From: Isoperla grammatica
Lineage: Eukaryota; Arthropoda; Insecta; Plecoptera; Perlodidae
DNA length: 64,000 bases
Direction: 5' to 3'
Assembly: GCA_945910005.1 (NCBI GenBank)
Contig: OX246741.1
Location: 50,168,448 to 50,232,447 of the forward strand
Part shown: piece after piece, positions 22,527-33,815 of the stretch
Layout: each line of letters begins with the position of its first letter
Position numbering within the stretch: position 1 is the stretch's first letter
Position numbers and translations under genes: made by a program
The notes under the pieces: generated by a model
Told to the model about the DNA's origin: nothing
Database searches by the model: none
The model's input: the letters and a program-made list of their open reading frames with translations, nothing else

Positions 22527-22805
22527 CAGTGGCGTATCCAAGGGGGGGTGGGGTTATGGGGTTTAAACCCCCCATGCCACAAAACATTAACGGAGAGAAG
22601 GAAGAAAAGCAGGAGGGAGAATGATACCTCATTGTTTTTTTTCTTTACTTAATTGATAATATTAACTATATAAATATAATATAAACTGTATTTAATTATT
22701 TTTGTAATCATTTTTCATTCTGTAACCTACTGTGTGATATTGTCCGAGTCTGAAACGTGTGTACAGGCGTTAAAACGTCATTGTAGATTGCTGGATACGC
22801 CACTT
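22527..22805. mobile_element. hAT-type MITE, 279 bp, with 8-bp target duplication
   Basis: The left end, CAGTGGCGTATCCAAGGGGG, mirrors the right end, TGGATACGCCACTT, over about 14 bp. The flanks TGTAGATC (22519-22526) and TGTACATC (22806-22813) match at seven of eight positions. An 8-bp duplication plus CAGTGGCG ends is typical of hAT elements. It has no transposase coding. A related terminus lies near 3620-3640. Confidence 0.8.
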
Positions 22806-22876
22806 TGTACATCCGTTCATACTTACACAACGACAGCAATACTTATTTATAATAAAGATTATAGAGGACTCAAAAC

Positions 22877-23036
22877 TAAGGGCGTATATCAATGCTCTAT
22901 TTTGACGCTAGTCGACTAGCCTAGTGAACTAATACAAACAATCAATGATTGTTGTAATTAATTGTCACTTGTTACATTTGTCCACTAGGCCAGTCGACTA
23001 GAGTCAAAATAGAGCATTGAGATATATATGCCCTAA
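22877..23036. mobile_element. Fold-back element of about 160 bp with arms of about 50 bp
   Basis: The left arm starts TAAGGGCGTATATC and continues through AATGCTCTATTTTGACGC, TAGTCGACTAGCCTAGTG. The right arm is its near-complement (CACTAGGCCAGTCGACTA to GCCCTAA). The loop is about 60 bp and AT-rich. A transcript would form one long hairpin. Confidence 0.8.
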
Positions 23037-23502
23037 CATAGATAGCGCTGCTAGCCAACCTCTTTGCAGCGCCATTGATGAATAATAACAATAAAACAAC
23101 AATGAAACTTGAAAGTTAAACCGCTCCTAAAAGAAGTTTATTTTCTTACCACTGGAATGCATCTAGTCTATTTTGAGTGCTCTATAAATTCATGACTTCA
23201 GTGCCGAGAAGTAATCGTTTATTTTGGTATTAGCTGGTGCGTGAGCTTTGTGGTCAACCCTTTCGCCACCTGTCTGGTAACTTCCTGTTCCTGCCTTCTA
23301 GCCTTTTGGGAGCTTTGGGCATCTGTTAGTGATGCTTCCGTTAGAACGGAGCATTGAAAGCTGAAACACACCCTGAACTGAAGTCCCACCTTTGCACGCC
23401 AGGTCTGCGGCTCGTAGATTATCTAAAAGTCACGGACAGACAGAGAGAGCTAGCTCGGATATGTTGATGGGATGTTCTAAAAACTACACCCAATAATATT
23501 CA
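23037..23502. other. No gene seen
   Basis: Unassigned sequence left of 5S-SINE copy B. Confidence 0.4.
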
Positions 23503-23513
23503 AACTGTGTGAA

Positions 23514-23928
23514 GCCAACGGTTTAGCCGCGGTCGCTTAGCCGGTTTCCATACGAACACCGAAGTTAAGCAACCTCGGGCTAAGTCAGGAGGTGGTAGGT
23601 GACCACTCTTCTCTGAAACACTAGTTACCGTTGGTTTGAGCGGATTAGAGGGTTCGAAAGCTTGTGTAACAGCTTCGTTCTTCTCGTCAACTGCTTTCCA
23701 GCCCTGGTTAGTGGAGGAAATTGTGACTGATCAAAGTTACACCGTCCTTTCGGATGGGACGTAAATCCGATAGTCCTCTTGGTACTTTTCGATAGTAGTA
23801 GGCTACGTGCCGGTACCAGGTTTCCTCTCCTCCCTTCCTCATTAGCATTCATCAATCATTACTCATCAGGCTAAAGAGGGCATTGTGCCATACACTGGCC
23901 TTAATTACAATAAAATAAATTAATAAAT
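23514..23928 (+). mobile_element. 5S rRNA-derived SINE, copy B, full length with target duplication
   Basis: The head GCCAACGGTTTAGCCGCGG leads into CACCGAAGTTAAGCAACCTC and GGGCTAAGTCAGG, a near-canonical 5S rRNA segment with internal control regions. After ACTAGTTACCGTTGG the body begins, and the element ends in TTAATTACAATAAAATAAAT. Flanks AACTGTGTGA (23503-23512) and AACTGTATGA (23929-23938) are a 10-bp target duplication with one mismatch, which fixes both ends. The body has no coding capacity. Movement must depend on a partner LINE recognising the 3' end. Confidence 0.9.
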
Positions 23929-23938
23929 AACTGTATGA

Positions 23939-25452
23939 CATTTTGTCTTTCAGAATTGTTTCTCAAGGCTTTTCCAGCAGCTTAGTTTTAAGATATCCTT
24001 AAAACGAGAGTTGTGAAGGGATAGTATTCAATGTTCAAAAATCAAATAAATACACAGTTTAGATAATGCATCACCTCAATGTTATTTTGGAATTCACGTT
24101 ATGGACATTGGAAAACTAATGCTGATGATATTTGAGGTTTTACGCCCCATATTTTGGAAAGCTAGTTGTTCGCTGAAAGAAAGATGAGTCAAGGTTCATG
24201 ATGTTATTATTCTTTAACACGCATGTGTTCATGCTCTCAAGTTGTTTGTAAAACTATTTCGTCAACATTTTTCGTATACGAATGTTTTCGTCCGACAGCT
24301 TGAAATAACCATTCTTCCGATTTATAAAATATATATAGGCTCTCTAGCAAATGGTGAAGTTTTTTCAGATTTCATCGAGCAAAGAAGGGTGTGTAAATAA
24401 GGGCACAATAGTTGAACCTTCACGCTTTCGTCTTGAAGCGATCTAGTAATTTTCGGTTAAGAATAAAAAATGTAAAAAAAACGATGGTTAACCTTCCCCA
24501 AATGTGGTATTGTTTTATGTTTGAACATGCATTATACACTATTTAATGTTTACTTAGCACAAATTCCTTCATGCTAATACTTAAAAAAAATTAATAATGT
24601 GGCTGGATCAGCATTTAACTGTACTAGATACTATAATTTTGACAAATCGTAATGAAAAGAATTATATATTGGGATTAGAACTAAACTTAGCCTTGTTCAG
24701 AGAATTGATTTCAAACATATGTTCCATTATTGTGCATCAATTAATAACGAAAGTAGAAAATCAAATATGTAGCCTTTGAGTTCCAAAACGTGGTAAGACA
24801 TACATAATAATTCCTTTTAACTGGACGAATATGTAGCAATGCATTGTAAGGTTACCGTAAAGTTCTATGAAAAAAACAAAACAGTTACAATTTTTCCATT
24901 ATACATATACGCGTATTGTGTCAGATGCATCTTTTAACACTTATCATTTTAACAGCCTATATTGCATTTCTCTCGCCCAGTTATTTTTAAGAATGGGAGT
25001 ATTCGTTTTTTACTGGCTGAAAAAAAAGTTTGGAGCAAAAAGCTTTTACAAGAATCTCTGCAAATTCCATTTTATAAAATGCAAGGGATACTATATTGAA
25101 TTAGAAAAACGAAAATGTCACTAGTAAAATTTCCTTAACGAAATCAATGACTAGGCTAGAAAAAAATCTGAGCTGTATTCCGATTATAAAACTTTTCTCC
25201 GCTGTTTCGTCCGCCGTATCTGATGTCAGCTGACTTCCGGTGATATTTACGAAATAGGAAGAATATCGTTGATACATCTTCTTTAAGTTCGATAAAATTA
25301 AAGCAGAACGAGTCCTAACAGAATTCAATTAGTTTATTTGCGTTTTTAATAAACACACGAATTCTAAACATAGATGACTCTTAAAAATTTAACGTGCAAG
25401 CAAAAATGTTTTGTCTGTATTAGAAAGTGAACATTTGAATTTTTTCGTAAGT
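23939..25452. other. No gene seen; AT-rich
   Basis: The short frames here have no recognisable similarity and low-complexity composition. Confidence 0.4.
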
Positions 25453-25461
25453 TGTCTTCTT

Positions 25462-25876
25462 TACTTACTTACTTTATTGTAATTAAGGCCAGTGTAGGGC
25501 ACAATGCCCTCTTTAGCCTGATGAGTGATGATTGGTAAATGATAATGAGGAAGGGAGGAGGGGAAGCCTGGTACCAGCACGTAGCCTACTCCTGTCGAAA
25601 AGTACCAAGGGGACCATCGGCTTTACGTCCCATCCGAAAGGACGGTGTAACATTGACCAGTCATTTAGGTTCCTCCACTAACCTGGACTGCCGAGCAGTT
25701 GACAAGAAGAACGAAGCTGTTACACAAACTTTCGAACCCTCAAATCTGCTCTAACCAACGGTAACTAGTGTTTCAGAGGAGAGTGGTCACCCATCCATCT
25801 GCTAACGTAGACCGAGATTGCTTAACTTCAGTGCTCGTATGGGAACCGGCTAAGCGACCGCGGCTAAACCGTTGGC
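25462..25876 (-). mobile_element. 5S rRNA-derived SINE, copy C, full length with target duplication
   Basis: On minus it reads GCCAACGGTTTAGCCGCGG through the 5S-like head into the common body, ending in a TTAC-repeat tail (plus-strand TTACTTACTTACTTTATTG). The direct repeat TGTCTTCTT occurs at 25453-25461 and 25877-25885. The 5S head is somewhat more diverged than in copy B (TTGCTTAACTTC on plus). Confidence 0.9.
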
Positions 25877-25885
25877 TGTCTTCTT

Positions 25886-26282
25886 AAGGATACACATTTC
25901 TTTTATATCCATCTTTATATGTTCAGTATTACAAAGCGTTAAGATCTTTGGGCATAAATGATAATGGGGTGATCCAAACACAGACCCAATCGTTCTTATT
26001 ATGCTTGAGAGACGCCATATTTGAAACGCCCTCAATTCACATAACAGTAGAATATTACACACATATATAAATGTTAGCGATTGCTTTTCGAAACGTCGAG
26101 ACGATGTGTTCTCATAAGAGCCATTAACTCACAACACAGGTTAAATCCCCGCAGAATGCTCATCTCCATCCATAAGCGACCCTGAAAGACTAAAACCGGC
26201 ATATATAATATACAATAAACACCGGCTTACACGAGTCTATGAACTTCTCATTATAGGTGATATTCCCATTCGTTGTAACCGA
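25886..26282. other. No gene seen
   Basis: Unassigned sequence between two SINEs. Confidence 0.4.
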
Positions 26283-26550
26283 TAGAGGTGGCTCAGCAAT
26301 AAGACGAGAGACTTCATTCCGGGAGGTCGCCGGTTCGATTCCGGCCACCGGCAGTCCTGATTGAATGGTTTTCCGAGGTTTTCCTCAGTCGTAAAGGCAA
26401 ATGCTGGGATTGAGTCCTACTAACAGCCCTCGGACATTCCTTCCCAACTATCCATACACTCTAATAACCTAGTTACTCACCAGAATAGGGCACATCATGT
26501 AAAACTGGTGTGCTCCCTATAACGGGTATTCATACGAAAAATGATTTATT
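26283..26550 (+). mobile_element. tRNA-derived SINE
   Basis: An A box-like TGGCTCAGCAATAAG is followed about 35 bp later by a strong B box in GCCGGTTCGATTCCGGC, which forms a perfect T arm. The tRNA-unrelated body follows, with GAATGGTTTTCCGAGG, TTTTCCTCAG and GGCAAATGCTGGGAT, a phrase typical of insect tRNA-SINEs. The anticodon arm does not fold well and no 3' acceptor stem pairs, so this is not a functional tRNA. A fragment of the same body recurs near 36258-36340. Confidence 0.8.
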
Positions 26551-27123
26551 ATTATTCATAGCATAAAACTAGCGTTTATTCAGCATCACTTCCAAGCATT
26601 CTCGTAGGACAATGGTACTTAGGTAAGATATTTTTATTCAAAAGGTAGACTCACTTCTAAATTCTAATAATTTATTAGCAATGCATTTGACAATGAAGTT
26701 TTATATACCCGATAGTCAGATTGATCAGCCGTTTGGGATTACCACACGACACAGAATACGCTAAAAGTATTACAGCGCTGAAACTACTCGCCGTGCAGAA
26801 ACACGTATATGCAAATTTTGTGATAAATCAATATTCAAATATTATTGTGTTGACCTATTTAGAGTCGAATCTAGAATCTCTTTTATATTTTATATAATAC
26901 TATATATTGGAAGCAAGAATAAATCTTAAACCAACAACCTTTCAATATAAAACAGTTAATAAATAATTAAATATTCAACTGTTTACACATGTAGAGTAAT
27001 TTCAAGAATTCCTTCTTTAATGGAATCGTGAATAAACCTATCTTTACAAATCTTTAACACCAAATAAATAACAAAATAAACAACACAATATACCTTTAGC
27101 GTTTAATATACAAAGTAAAATAT
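26551..27123. other. No gene seen; AT-rich
   Basis: AT-rich unassigned sequence. Confidence 0.4.
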
Positions 27124-27136
27124 ATAAACCGTGCGA

Positions 27137-27563
27137 GCCAACGGTTTAACCGCGGTCGCTTAGCCGGTTCCCATACAAACACCGAGGTTGAGCAACCTCG
27201 GGCTAGGTCAAGAGGTAGATGGGTGACCGCTCTCTTCCGAAACACTAGTTACCGTTGGTTAGAGCAGATTGGAGGGTTCGAAAGCTTGTGTAACAGCTTT
27301 GTTCTTCTCGTCAACTGCTCGGCAGTCCAGGTTAGTGGAGAAACTTATATGACTGGTCAAAATTACACCGTCCTTTCGGATGGGACGTAAAGCCGATGGT
27401 CCCCTTGGAAACTTTTCGACAGGAGTAGGCTACGTGCCGGTACCAGGCTTCCCCTCCTCCCTTCCTAATTGTCATTCATCAATCATCCCTCATCAGGCTA
27501 AAGAGGGCATTGTGCCCTACACTGGCATTAATTACAATAAAAATGAAAATAAAATAAATTAAA
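27137..27563 (+). mobile_element. 5S rRNA-derived SINE, copy D, full length with target duplication
   Basis: The head is GCCAACGGTTTAACCGCGG, with CACCGAGGTTGAGCAACCTC, GGATGGGTGACC-like AGATGGGTGACCGC and the shared body. It ends in CATTAATTACAATAAAAATG with an A-rich tail. Flanks ATAAACCGTG (27124-27133) and ATAAACCGGG (27564-27573) match at nine of ten positions. Confidence 0.88.
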
Positions 27564-27573
27564 ATAAACCGGG

Positions 27574-28070
27574 TCACTCAAGACTGTAGACACTTTTAAT
27601 CAAGTTGTGTAACATATCTGAGAACGTTGGAACGTTTTCGGTTTACATCTCATACAAAAAGCTTCAACTTTACAATTCCCTTGTTCTTATCATCACCAAC
27701 CGTATTATCAGAGCTACGTTCCAGTGAATGCAGAGTTCCACTATCTTGTGTTGTCAAGAGAGTTCTGGTTCATTTGAAACTCTTGATTAGAGTTTGGAAC
27801 TTGGGTAAGTTTCTTCGCCCACCCCAACTGTCCCAACTGATGACTGCGAAACTGATCCAATCGGTTAGAGTGAGGAGCACAAGTATTATCTACTCACTCA
27901 CCGCGGGGACGGGAGGGGATTAAACCCTAAAAAACCCGTTTGGGTAGAATGCAAACTAAATTTGATATTTTTTTAAAGGTAATTTGTATTTTTAACGAAC
28001 GAAACAAGACTATAAACCAAACGCAAATAAATGAGAAGTTTTCAAATTGTTGGGTGTAAAAACATATGAG
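27574..28070. other. No gene seen
   Basis: Unassigned sequence. One 98-codon frame on plus has no recognisable domain. Confidence 0.35.
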
Positions 28071-28077
28071 AAGGTAT

Positions 28078-28376
28078 TACTCTACTTTATTGTAGTTAAG
28101 GCCAGTGTAGGGCACAATGCCGTCTTCCGCCTGATGAAAGATGATTCATGAATGATAATGAGGAAGGGTGGAGGGGGAGCCTGGTACCGGCACGTAGCCT
28201 ACTCCTGTCGAAAAGTACCAAGGGAACCATTGGCTTTACGTCCCATCCGAAAGGACGGTGTAACTTTGACTAGTCATATAGGTTCCTCCACTAACCTGGA
28301 CTTCCGAGCAGTTGACGAGAAGAACGAAGCTGTTACACAAGCTTTCGAACCCTCCAATCTGCTCTAACCAAATAAA
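28078..28376 (-). mobile_element. 5S-SINE copy E, headless (body only)
   Basis: This copy has the complete common body on minus but ends at GGTTAGAGC, the junction with the 5S head, so the pol III promoter is missing. The flanks share AAGGTAT (28071-28077 and 28377-28383). This suggests it inserted already truncated, as happens with incomplete reverse transcription. With a flank match of only 7 bp, that part is tentative. Confidence 0.8.
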
Positions 28377-28383
28377 AAGGTAT

Positions 28384-29340
28384 ATTGATTTATTATTTTA
28401 TGTTTAACAACGTACTCGACTACTGGTTCATATGGGTCGGGGTGATTGGAGGAAAGGGACAAGTATGACGTAAAAGGACCGAAAATAGGATTGCGTTTCC
28501 TCTGGCTTCTCCACCTCGACCTGTCCGGGAATCATACACACCAGCCGGCATAGCTCTAGGGATCACCACCATGATGAGGTAACATCCTTGGGTAGGAACG
28601 TTTATTGTAAGCAATGGTCAGATTTGATATATTATTTTATAATGTGCGTGCTATGAATTGAAATTTTATCACAATGTAAACAAATGAATGTGTTAGATAA
28701 AGATATTCAAAACATTGTTACTAATCAACACTGACATTTAACAACATTTTACAAATCGTTCTTCACACTTAGTAATAATTACTAGAGGTAATATATCTAG
28801 TGAAAATTTAGAGTAGCGCGAAGACAAGTGAAAACTCAGTGTACGTTATGTTTTTACTTCACTAGGACTGTACTCAAATATGTACTAGGACTGTACTCGC
28901 TAAGATGCACCGGTGATTTGTTCCTGGCGGGAATCAAACTGAAGTAAAATGAATACAATCATTGAATGACAACGTGTTTTCTTCGTAATTTCGAGATGTT
29001 TGTTTGATAACGAAAGGTTTAAAATTCAAGAGAATTTTCGAGGTAAGGAAACTTGTAGAGAAAAAATCTATTTTAGTTCATGAGCTAAGCATATCGCAAC
29101 CGAGGCACAAAAAATGGCAGAACACTGTTGTTATCTAAAAGATAAGGTTTCTTAGTTTAAATATCACATCAGTGCCTTCAGACAGGTGATTGATCTTTCT
29201 CATTCAACAGTTTTTTCTCATGTTTGATGTCATTGAGCTCTCCCAAGCCCTTTATAAGGATAGTTTTACCGCTGATTGAAATGATTTTATATGCATATAG
29301 CTTTTATTGACTAAACTGAATGCTTAATTACAAGTTACAA
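28384..29340. other. No gene seen
   Basis: AT-rich sequence. A GC-richer patch at about 28440-28580 has no recognisable coding sense on either strand. Confidence 0.35.
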
Positions 29341-29720
29341 AGACCGTATGACAGGTAAAGTGCGCTGTGAGCGATGACGTTCAGTGTCAACTTCAGTTAA
29401 GTGCTCCAAATGTTACATTTCTTATATATTATTTACAGTAATTTTGAATATAGGCACACTACAGCACTTAAAACTTAATTCTTACTAAGCGTTATGTTAT
29501 TAAAATAACAATCAGCTGAAGAATTCAAAAAACAAGTGAAACCTAGTACAATGGTTGACGGAATAACACAGTCTACCACACTCTTCGCGCGTGGGTAAGG
29601 TTAAGCCGTCCCACAGCCATCTGTATTTACACGACATCATAATTGTATGCGTCAAGTGAGGGGCATACTGTTATTTGTGTGAACAGGAACGCTCGCAGCG
29701 CTGCTGTCATACGGTCTCCC
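29341..29720. mobile_element. MITE family 1, copy 2
   Basis: It begins AGACCGTATGACAGGTAAAG and ends CTGTCATACGGTCTCCC. It aligns with copy 1 at 12707 over its whole length, including AGTGAAACCTAGTACAATGG and GGGGCATACTG. It is somewhat shorter through small deletions. Confidence 0.85.
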
Positions 29721-29936
29721 ATTATTTCTTCCTTATTTCATTTGGAAACTTCACCGTCTAATGTTTCTAGAGAGCATGTTTACAAATGAATGTAACGCTA
29801 TCTAGCTTGTGTGCCAAAACATAACAATGCGCCATTTCAATTTCCTCACAAAACAGTGGATTTTGTTTCACGCTCTGTTTAGATATTTGATTTCAAAACT
29901 TTTTTACCATTTTGAAAATACTGTGTAAACTTATTT

Positions 29937-30340
29937 AGGTGGCTCGTTGGTCCATTGGTTAGCATCTCTGCTTCCAATGCAGAAGGTCCTGGGGTCAAAT
30001 CCCGCTTTATGCAGAAGTTTTTTAACTTCTAATGTGGATTCAATTCCATTACTTCTTGGCTTAGGAATATGTAAACGGTGACTTTGGAGCCGTCCTAGCA
30101 ACAAAGCACTCAATAAATTCAAAGTTGTTCTGAATCGGCCTTGTTGATTCTGGCATTTGTCCGCAGGTGTTCGCACTGTCCAATCACTGATTTATATGTT
30201 TCCTATTTGAAATATCGATCTTTGATTGGTTATCGCTCACTCGTCGATGGTGTTCGATGCCTACAGGGTTGGTTTAGTCACTTTAAATTAAAGTCCCCCA
30301 CTGCAAATCAGTTTAGTTACTGAGTGGGTTAGACTCTTAA
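29937..30340 (+). mobile_element. tRNA-derived SINE family T, copy 1 (with tRNA head)
   Basis: The head reads GTGGCTCGTTGGTCCATTGG, TTAGCATCTCTGCTTCCAAT, GCAGAAGGTCCTGGGGTCAA. An anticodon stem TCTGC/GCAGA pairs, with CCA in the loop, and a degenerate B box (GGGGTCAAATCCC) follows. The acceptor stem does not close, so it is not a working tRNA. The body (GGATTCAATTCCATTAC, GACTTTGGAGCCGTCC, TTGGTTATCGCTCACTCG, AAAGTCCCCCACTG) recurs at 32955-33255, and its start recurs at 39290-39480. Confidence 0.8.
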
Positions 30341-32229
30341 TGTGAATTTATTTATTTATTTTATTGTGAACATGTGCCGTCATATTATTTCAAGCTAATA
30401 TATTTGAAGACCAAACTTGAAACGAAATAAACCATTTAAATGATATCAAATTCATAATATGGTTCATTTATTAACTCTAGGATTGTGATTAGTGCATAAA
30501 TTATGCAATCATTGTCTCAAAGTCTTCTTGACTGAAGTGGCTAAAGATTGAAGATTGCGTATGCATGTGTGTTTTATATTTTCATTTATCTTAAAAGCTA
30601 TTTTACATCGCAGTTACATTTATTTACCTTCTGTCAACAACTTACGTAAGATATTTTAACACTCCAATATCGTTTTTATTTATCTTATGTTTCTACGTAA
30701 TAGATTAGATTGTCTTAAATCTAGGTAAAACATTTATTTGTGTCATATTTTAGAAGTGCAACTTCTCAAGTACACCGTGGCACATTTAGAAGCAAATCTA
30801 CTAACTAAATATTTGTGCTATGAATACCCTTCGTTCTCTTATATAAGTTTATGTAATGCAACACATTGTTTACATAGTGGGAAATCATTTTTATAACCCA
30901 CTTTGCAAAGGAGATTTTGTCAGACATACTAAAGAAAAATAGATACGAATTGATGTATTTATTTATTCAATAATGACCATATTTACCATGATAATCGAAA
31001 TGAACAGCGGATGGTTATATGATCATTAAAAATGCCCACGACATCCATTACCAAGCCAAGATTCGAACCTGGAACGTATTGACAGGGGTATAATAGACTT
31101 ACGCTTAAAATACAGTTGGTTATACTGGTGTTAAAACATTGCAAAGAGTACATATATACGCATATTTTGATAGCAGATTGCACTTTATTGCACATATGGC
31201 CCCGATACTCGGATTTTTGATTGTATATTTATTATTTAATGCTTTTATTATTATTATTATGTACATTGTTAATTTTTTTAGGGAAACATGTCAATCAAAG
31301 AATTATCATTTTACCATTTGGAAATAGTATACCATTAATTTATAGACGTTTTTACCAAGATAGCTCATTGTAAATCTAGTTTTAAGTAATTACATAGGCT
31401 TTTTATAGATGACAATACTATAGCACATCTTGAGAAAATAATTATCAAAATAACGAAATCAGGTTAGGTAGATATCATTATGTGTTCGTTTATATCTGTA
31501 GAAGTTGTCTAATCGAAAGAAAAGTTAACAATTGTTATATTAAAGTTTTCATAAACGTTTAAAATAAAAGAGCAACCACCAGCGAAGAGAAATTTTCTTC
31601 GCGCACTTCATGAAAATAGAGATCCATGGAAAATGCTGTCGTGGAAAACGTGGACAATTTTCACACTGATCGTTTTATAATGGAATATTAAATCTTCCAT
31701 TATTTTTGTACCAAACTTTTTCTTCTGAAAGGATTATTCGTATTCAGGTCAAGAGTTAAAATGTAGAGAATAGAAAATATAAAGTGCCACAAACACCAAT
31801 CCAAGGAAACGAATGCAAAAGTGAATTCCGAAGTTAGAAACTTTCAAGAAAAGCTTTGCAAATATTCCAATTTTATGTAATTTAAATATGTCAAATAGTG
31901 TCCTATATCTTCATAATGAAGCTAACACCCAACCTTTCACTCTGGATACAAAGAAAAAAAAAGGACATTTTATCACGAGGTGTGATATGGTAAATATGTA
32001 TCATATTTGTTTTTAACAAATTAAATTTTAATTGATTAAAAGTGTTCTCACCTAAAATAATATCTTTACAAACCGAAACCGTAAAACTGAAATATATTTA
32101 GCTTAATGAATCTACGTCATACCTAAATTGCAAATTAACTTGCATCGTGGTGATATTTCTTTTACAACAGATCCTGGCGGAGTGTTACAAATAGTACAAT
32201 AACACTTAACACATTTTTTAAGGTAATCT
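30341..32229. other. No gene seen; AT-rich, one tRNA-like B box on minus near 31040-31095
   Basis: On minus around 31040-31095, CCAGGTTCGAATCTTGGCTT is a good B box/T arm, but the remainder does not fold as a tRNA. It may be an old SINE. The rest of this 1.9-kb stretch is unassigned AT-rich DNA. Confidence 0.35.
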
Positions 32230-32237
32230 CTTTAAAC

Positions 32238-32681
32238 CAGGGACTGAGACCGGAACCAAAACCGGAACCAATGTCCTAAAAGACCCGTATGTTTTTGTAT
32301 TTTTTTTTTAAATATTTTTTTAAATTTTCTTTTCGGGACCGAAACCAAAACCATTATTATTTTCTACGTTTCGGGTCTTTTTTGGTCTCAATGTCTTTTT
32401 AAATCCTAGCTGGCATATAAACGTGCATTAGATGCCCATATAAAATAAACATGTATATTCGAAAACATTGGGACCATACAATACCACTGATTTAAATCAA
32501 TATTTTATCTGTTATGGAAATATGGAAACCGAAATCAGAACGTTTATTGTTTTTCGGTTGTAACCGAAAGCCGGATATTAATTTTTTTTCAAAACCGAAA
32601 CCGGAAACAAAACCATAATTAATCTTTTCTCAAGACCGGAACCGGAACAAGGACCAATACAAATTGAGGTCTCATTCTCCG
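32238..32681. mobile_element. Probable hAT-type MITE with internal ACCGGAACC repeats
   Basis: The left end, CAGGGACTGAGACCGGAACC, mirrors the right end, GAGGTCTCATTCTCCG, at 11 of 14 positions. Flanks CTTTAAAC (32230-32237) and CTTTTAGC (32682-32689) agree at six of eight. The interior is dominated by degenerate ACCGAAACC/ACCGGAACC subterminal repeats, as expected of transposase-binding clusters in some hAT elements. Confidence 0.55.
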
Positions 32682-32954
32682 CTTTTAGCACTTGTTACAA
32701 TTTGTAGATCTTAGACTGTGACACAGAACGGTTCTAAATTATCTGTGTAGATACTATAAATAAAACACGGCTTTATTTCGTTGAAGCTACGTTTTGGACA
32801 TCACAGGCATCAGCTGTGTTCTCAAATCCATGCCAAGTGTTGGTTATTGTTATTCTAAGGGCTTTGGACCTGGTGTAGCGTCTCAACTCAACTCACACTC
32901 AACACAATTCACTTGGTGATAAGGGGACAAGTTCCTGTTCCGTTGGTCTTATAA

Positions 32955-33255
32955 AAGAGGTTTCTTTCAAAATTGACATGAATTCCATTACTTCTAGTCA
33001 TAGGAATAAAGTGACTTTGGAGCCGTCCAATAGCAACGAACCACTCAGTATACACAAAGATGTTCTGTATCAACCTTGTGGATTCTGACATTTGTCTGAG
33101 TGTGTTCGCACTGTCCAATCACTTATTCACATATTTTGTAATTAAAATATCGATGTTTGGTTGGTTATCGCTCACTCGTCGTCGATGGTGTCGGAGCCTA
33201 CAGGGTTGGCTCATTCGCTTTAGTTTAAAGTCCCCCACTGAAAATAAGTCATGTG
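32955..33255 (+). mobile_element. tRNA-derived SINE family T, copy 2 (head lost)
   Basis: The sequence from AATTCCATTACTTCT through GACTTTGGAGCCGTCC and GTTCGCACTGTCCAATCAC to AAAGTCCCCCACTG aligns with copy 1 at 29937. The tRNA head is absent or unrecognisable. Confidence 0.8.
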
Positions 33256-33364
33256 ATCGAGAAGATAGCAACTCTAAATATGAATTATGAATTTATATTT
33301 TACTAAAAACGTTAGTTGAAAATCGATAGTGTCATAAAATTGATAAGTATGTATGCTTAAAATA

Positions 33365-33682
33365 TTCATAGGTTGCACGTACGTCACATCTTTGCGCATG
33401 GCGGCCACATTTGTGATCAAACTTTGACGTTGCCATGGAGAAACAATTGAAGGCTGTTGTGGTAGAACTCATAAATTCTTAGTTCTTTAAAATCTAGCCT
33501 GTTTTAAAAATAAAATTGGAATCTGTGGTAATTTTTTAATTTTGTTTTAGTTATATTTACTTTTTAAATTCTAAATAAGGCTTATTTATTAAATTTGAAG
33601 TACATTTGCCAATGATCTAGGATTGGTCTTTATCAATTGTATCGCAATCATGGCCGCTGTGACGTCACGTGGGAACTATGAA
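33365..33682. mobile_element. Probable MITE with TTCATAG...CTATGAA ends
   Basis: The left end TTCATAGGTTGCACGTACG continues to TCACATC and GGCGGCCA. The right end, read in reverse complement, gives TTCATAGTTCCCACGTGACG and GCGGCCATG. The 40-bp arms are imperfect. A related end, GGCAGCTGTGACGTCACATG, lies at about 42303. Confidence 0.6.
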
Positions 33683-33815
33683 TAAATGTTGTTGTCTTAT
33701 CTTACCATAAGATCATTCAATTCTCTATAGGATCACAGATTTTTATTTTATTTTTGGAAATTTTTAAAATCATTTCAAAGCAATGTTAACATATCGATAT
33801 CGGGTGTCCCGCAAG

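Noticed and set aside
23514..23635. 5S rRNA gene
   Set aside because: The 5S-like part is diverged and followed by the same non-5S body in every copy, with target duplications around the whole unit.
26283..26355. Functional tRNA gene
   Set aside because: The T arm is good, but the acceptor and anticodon stems do not pair and a SINE body follows.
29937..30012. Functional tRNA with CCA anticodon
   Set aside because: The anticodon stem pairs, but the acceptor stem does not close and the B box is degenerate. Other copies share the downstream body, so it is a SINE head.
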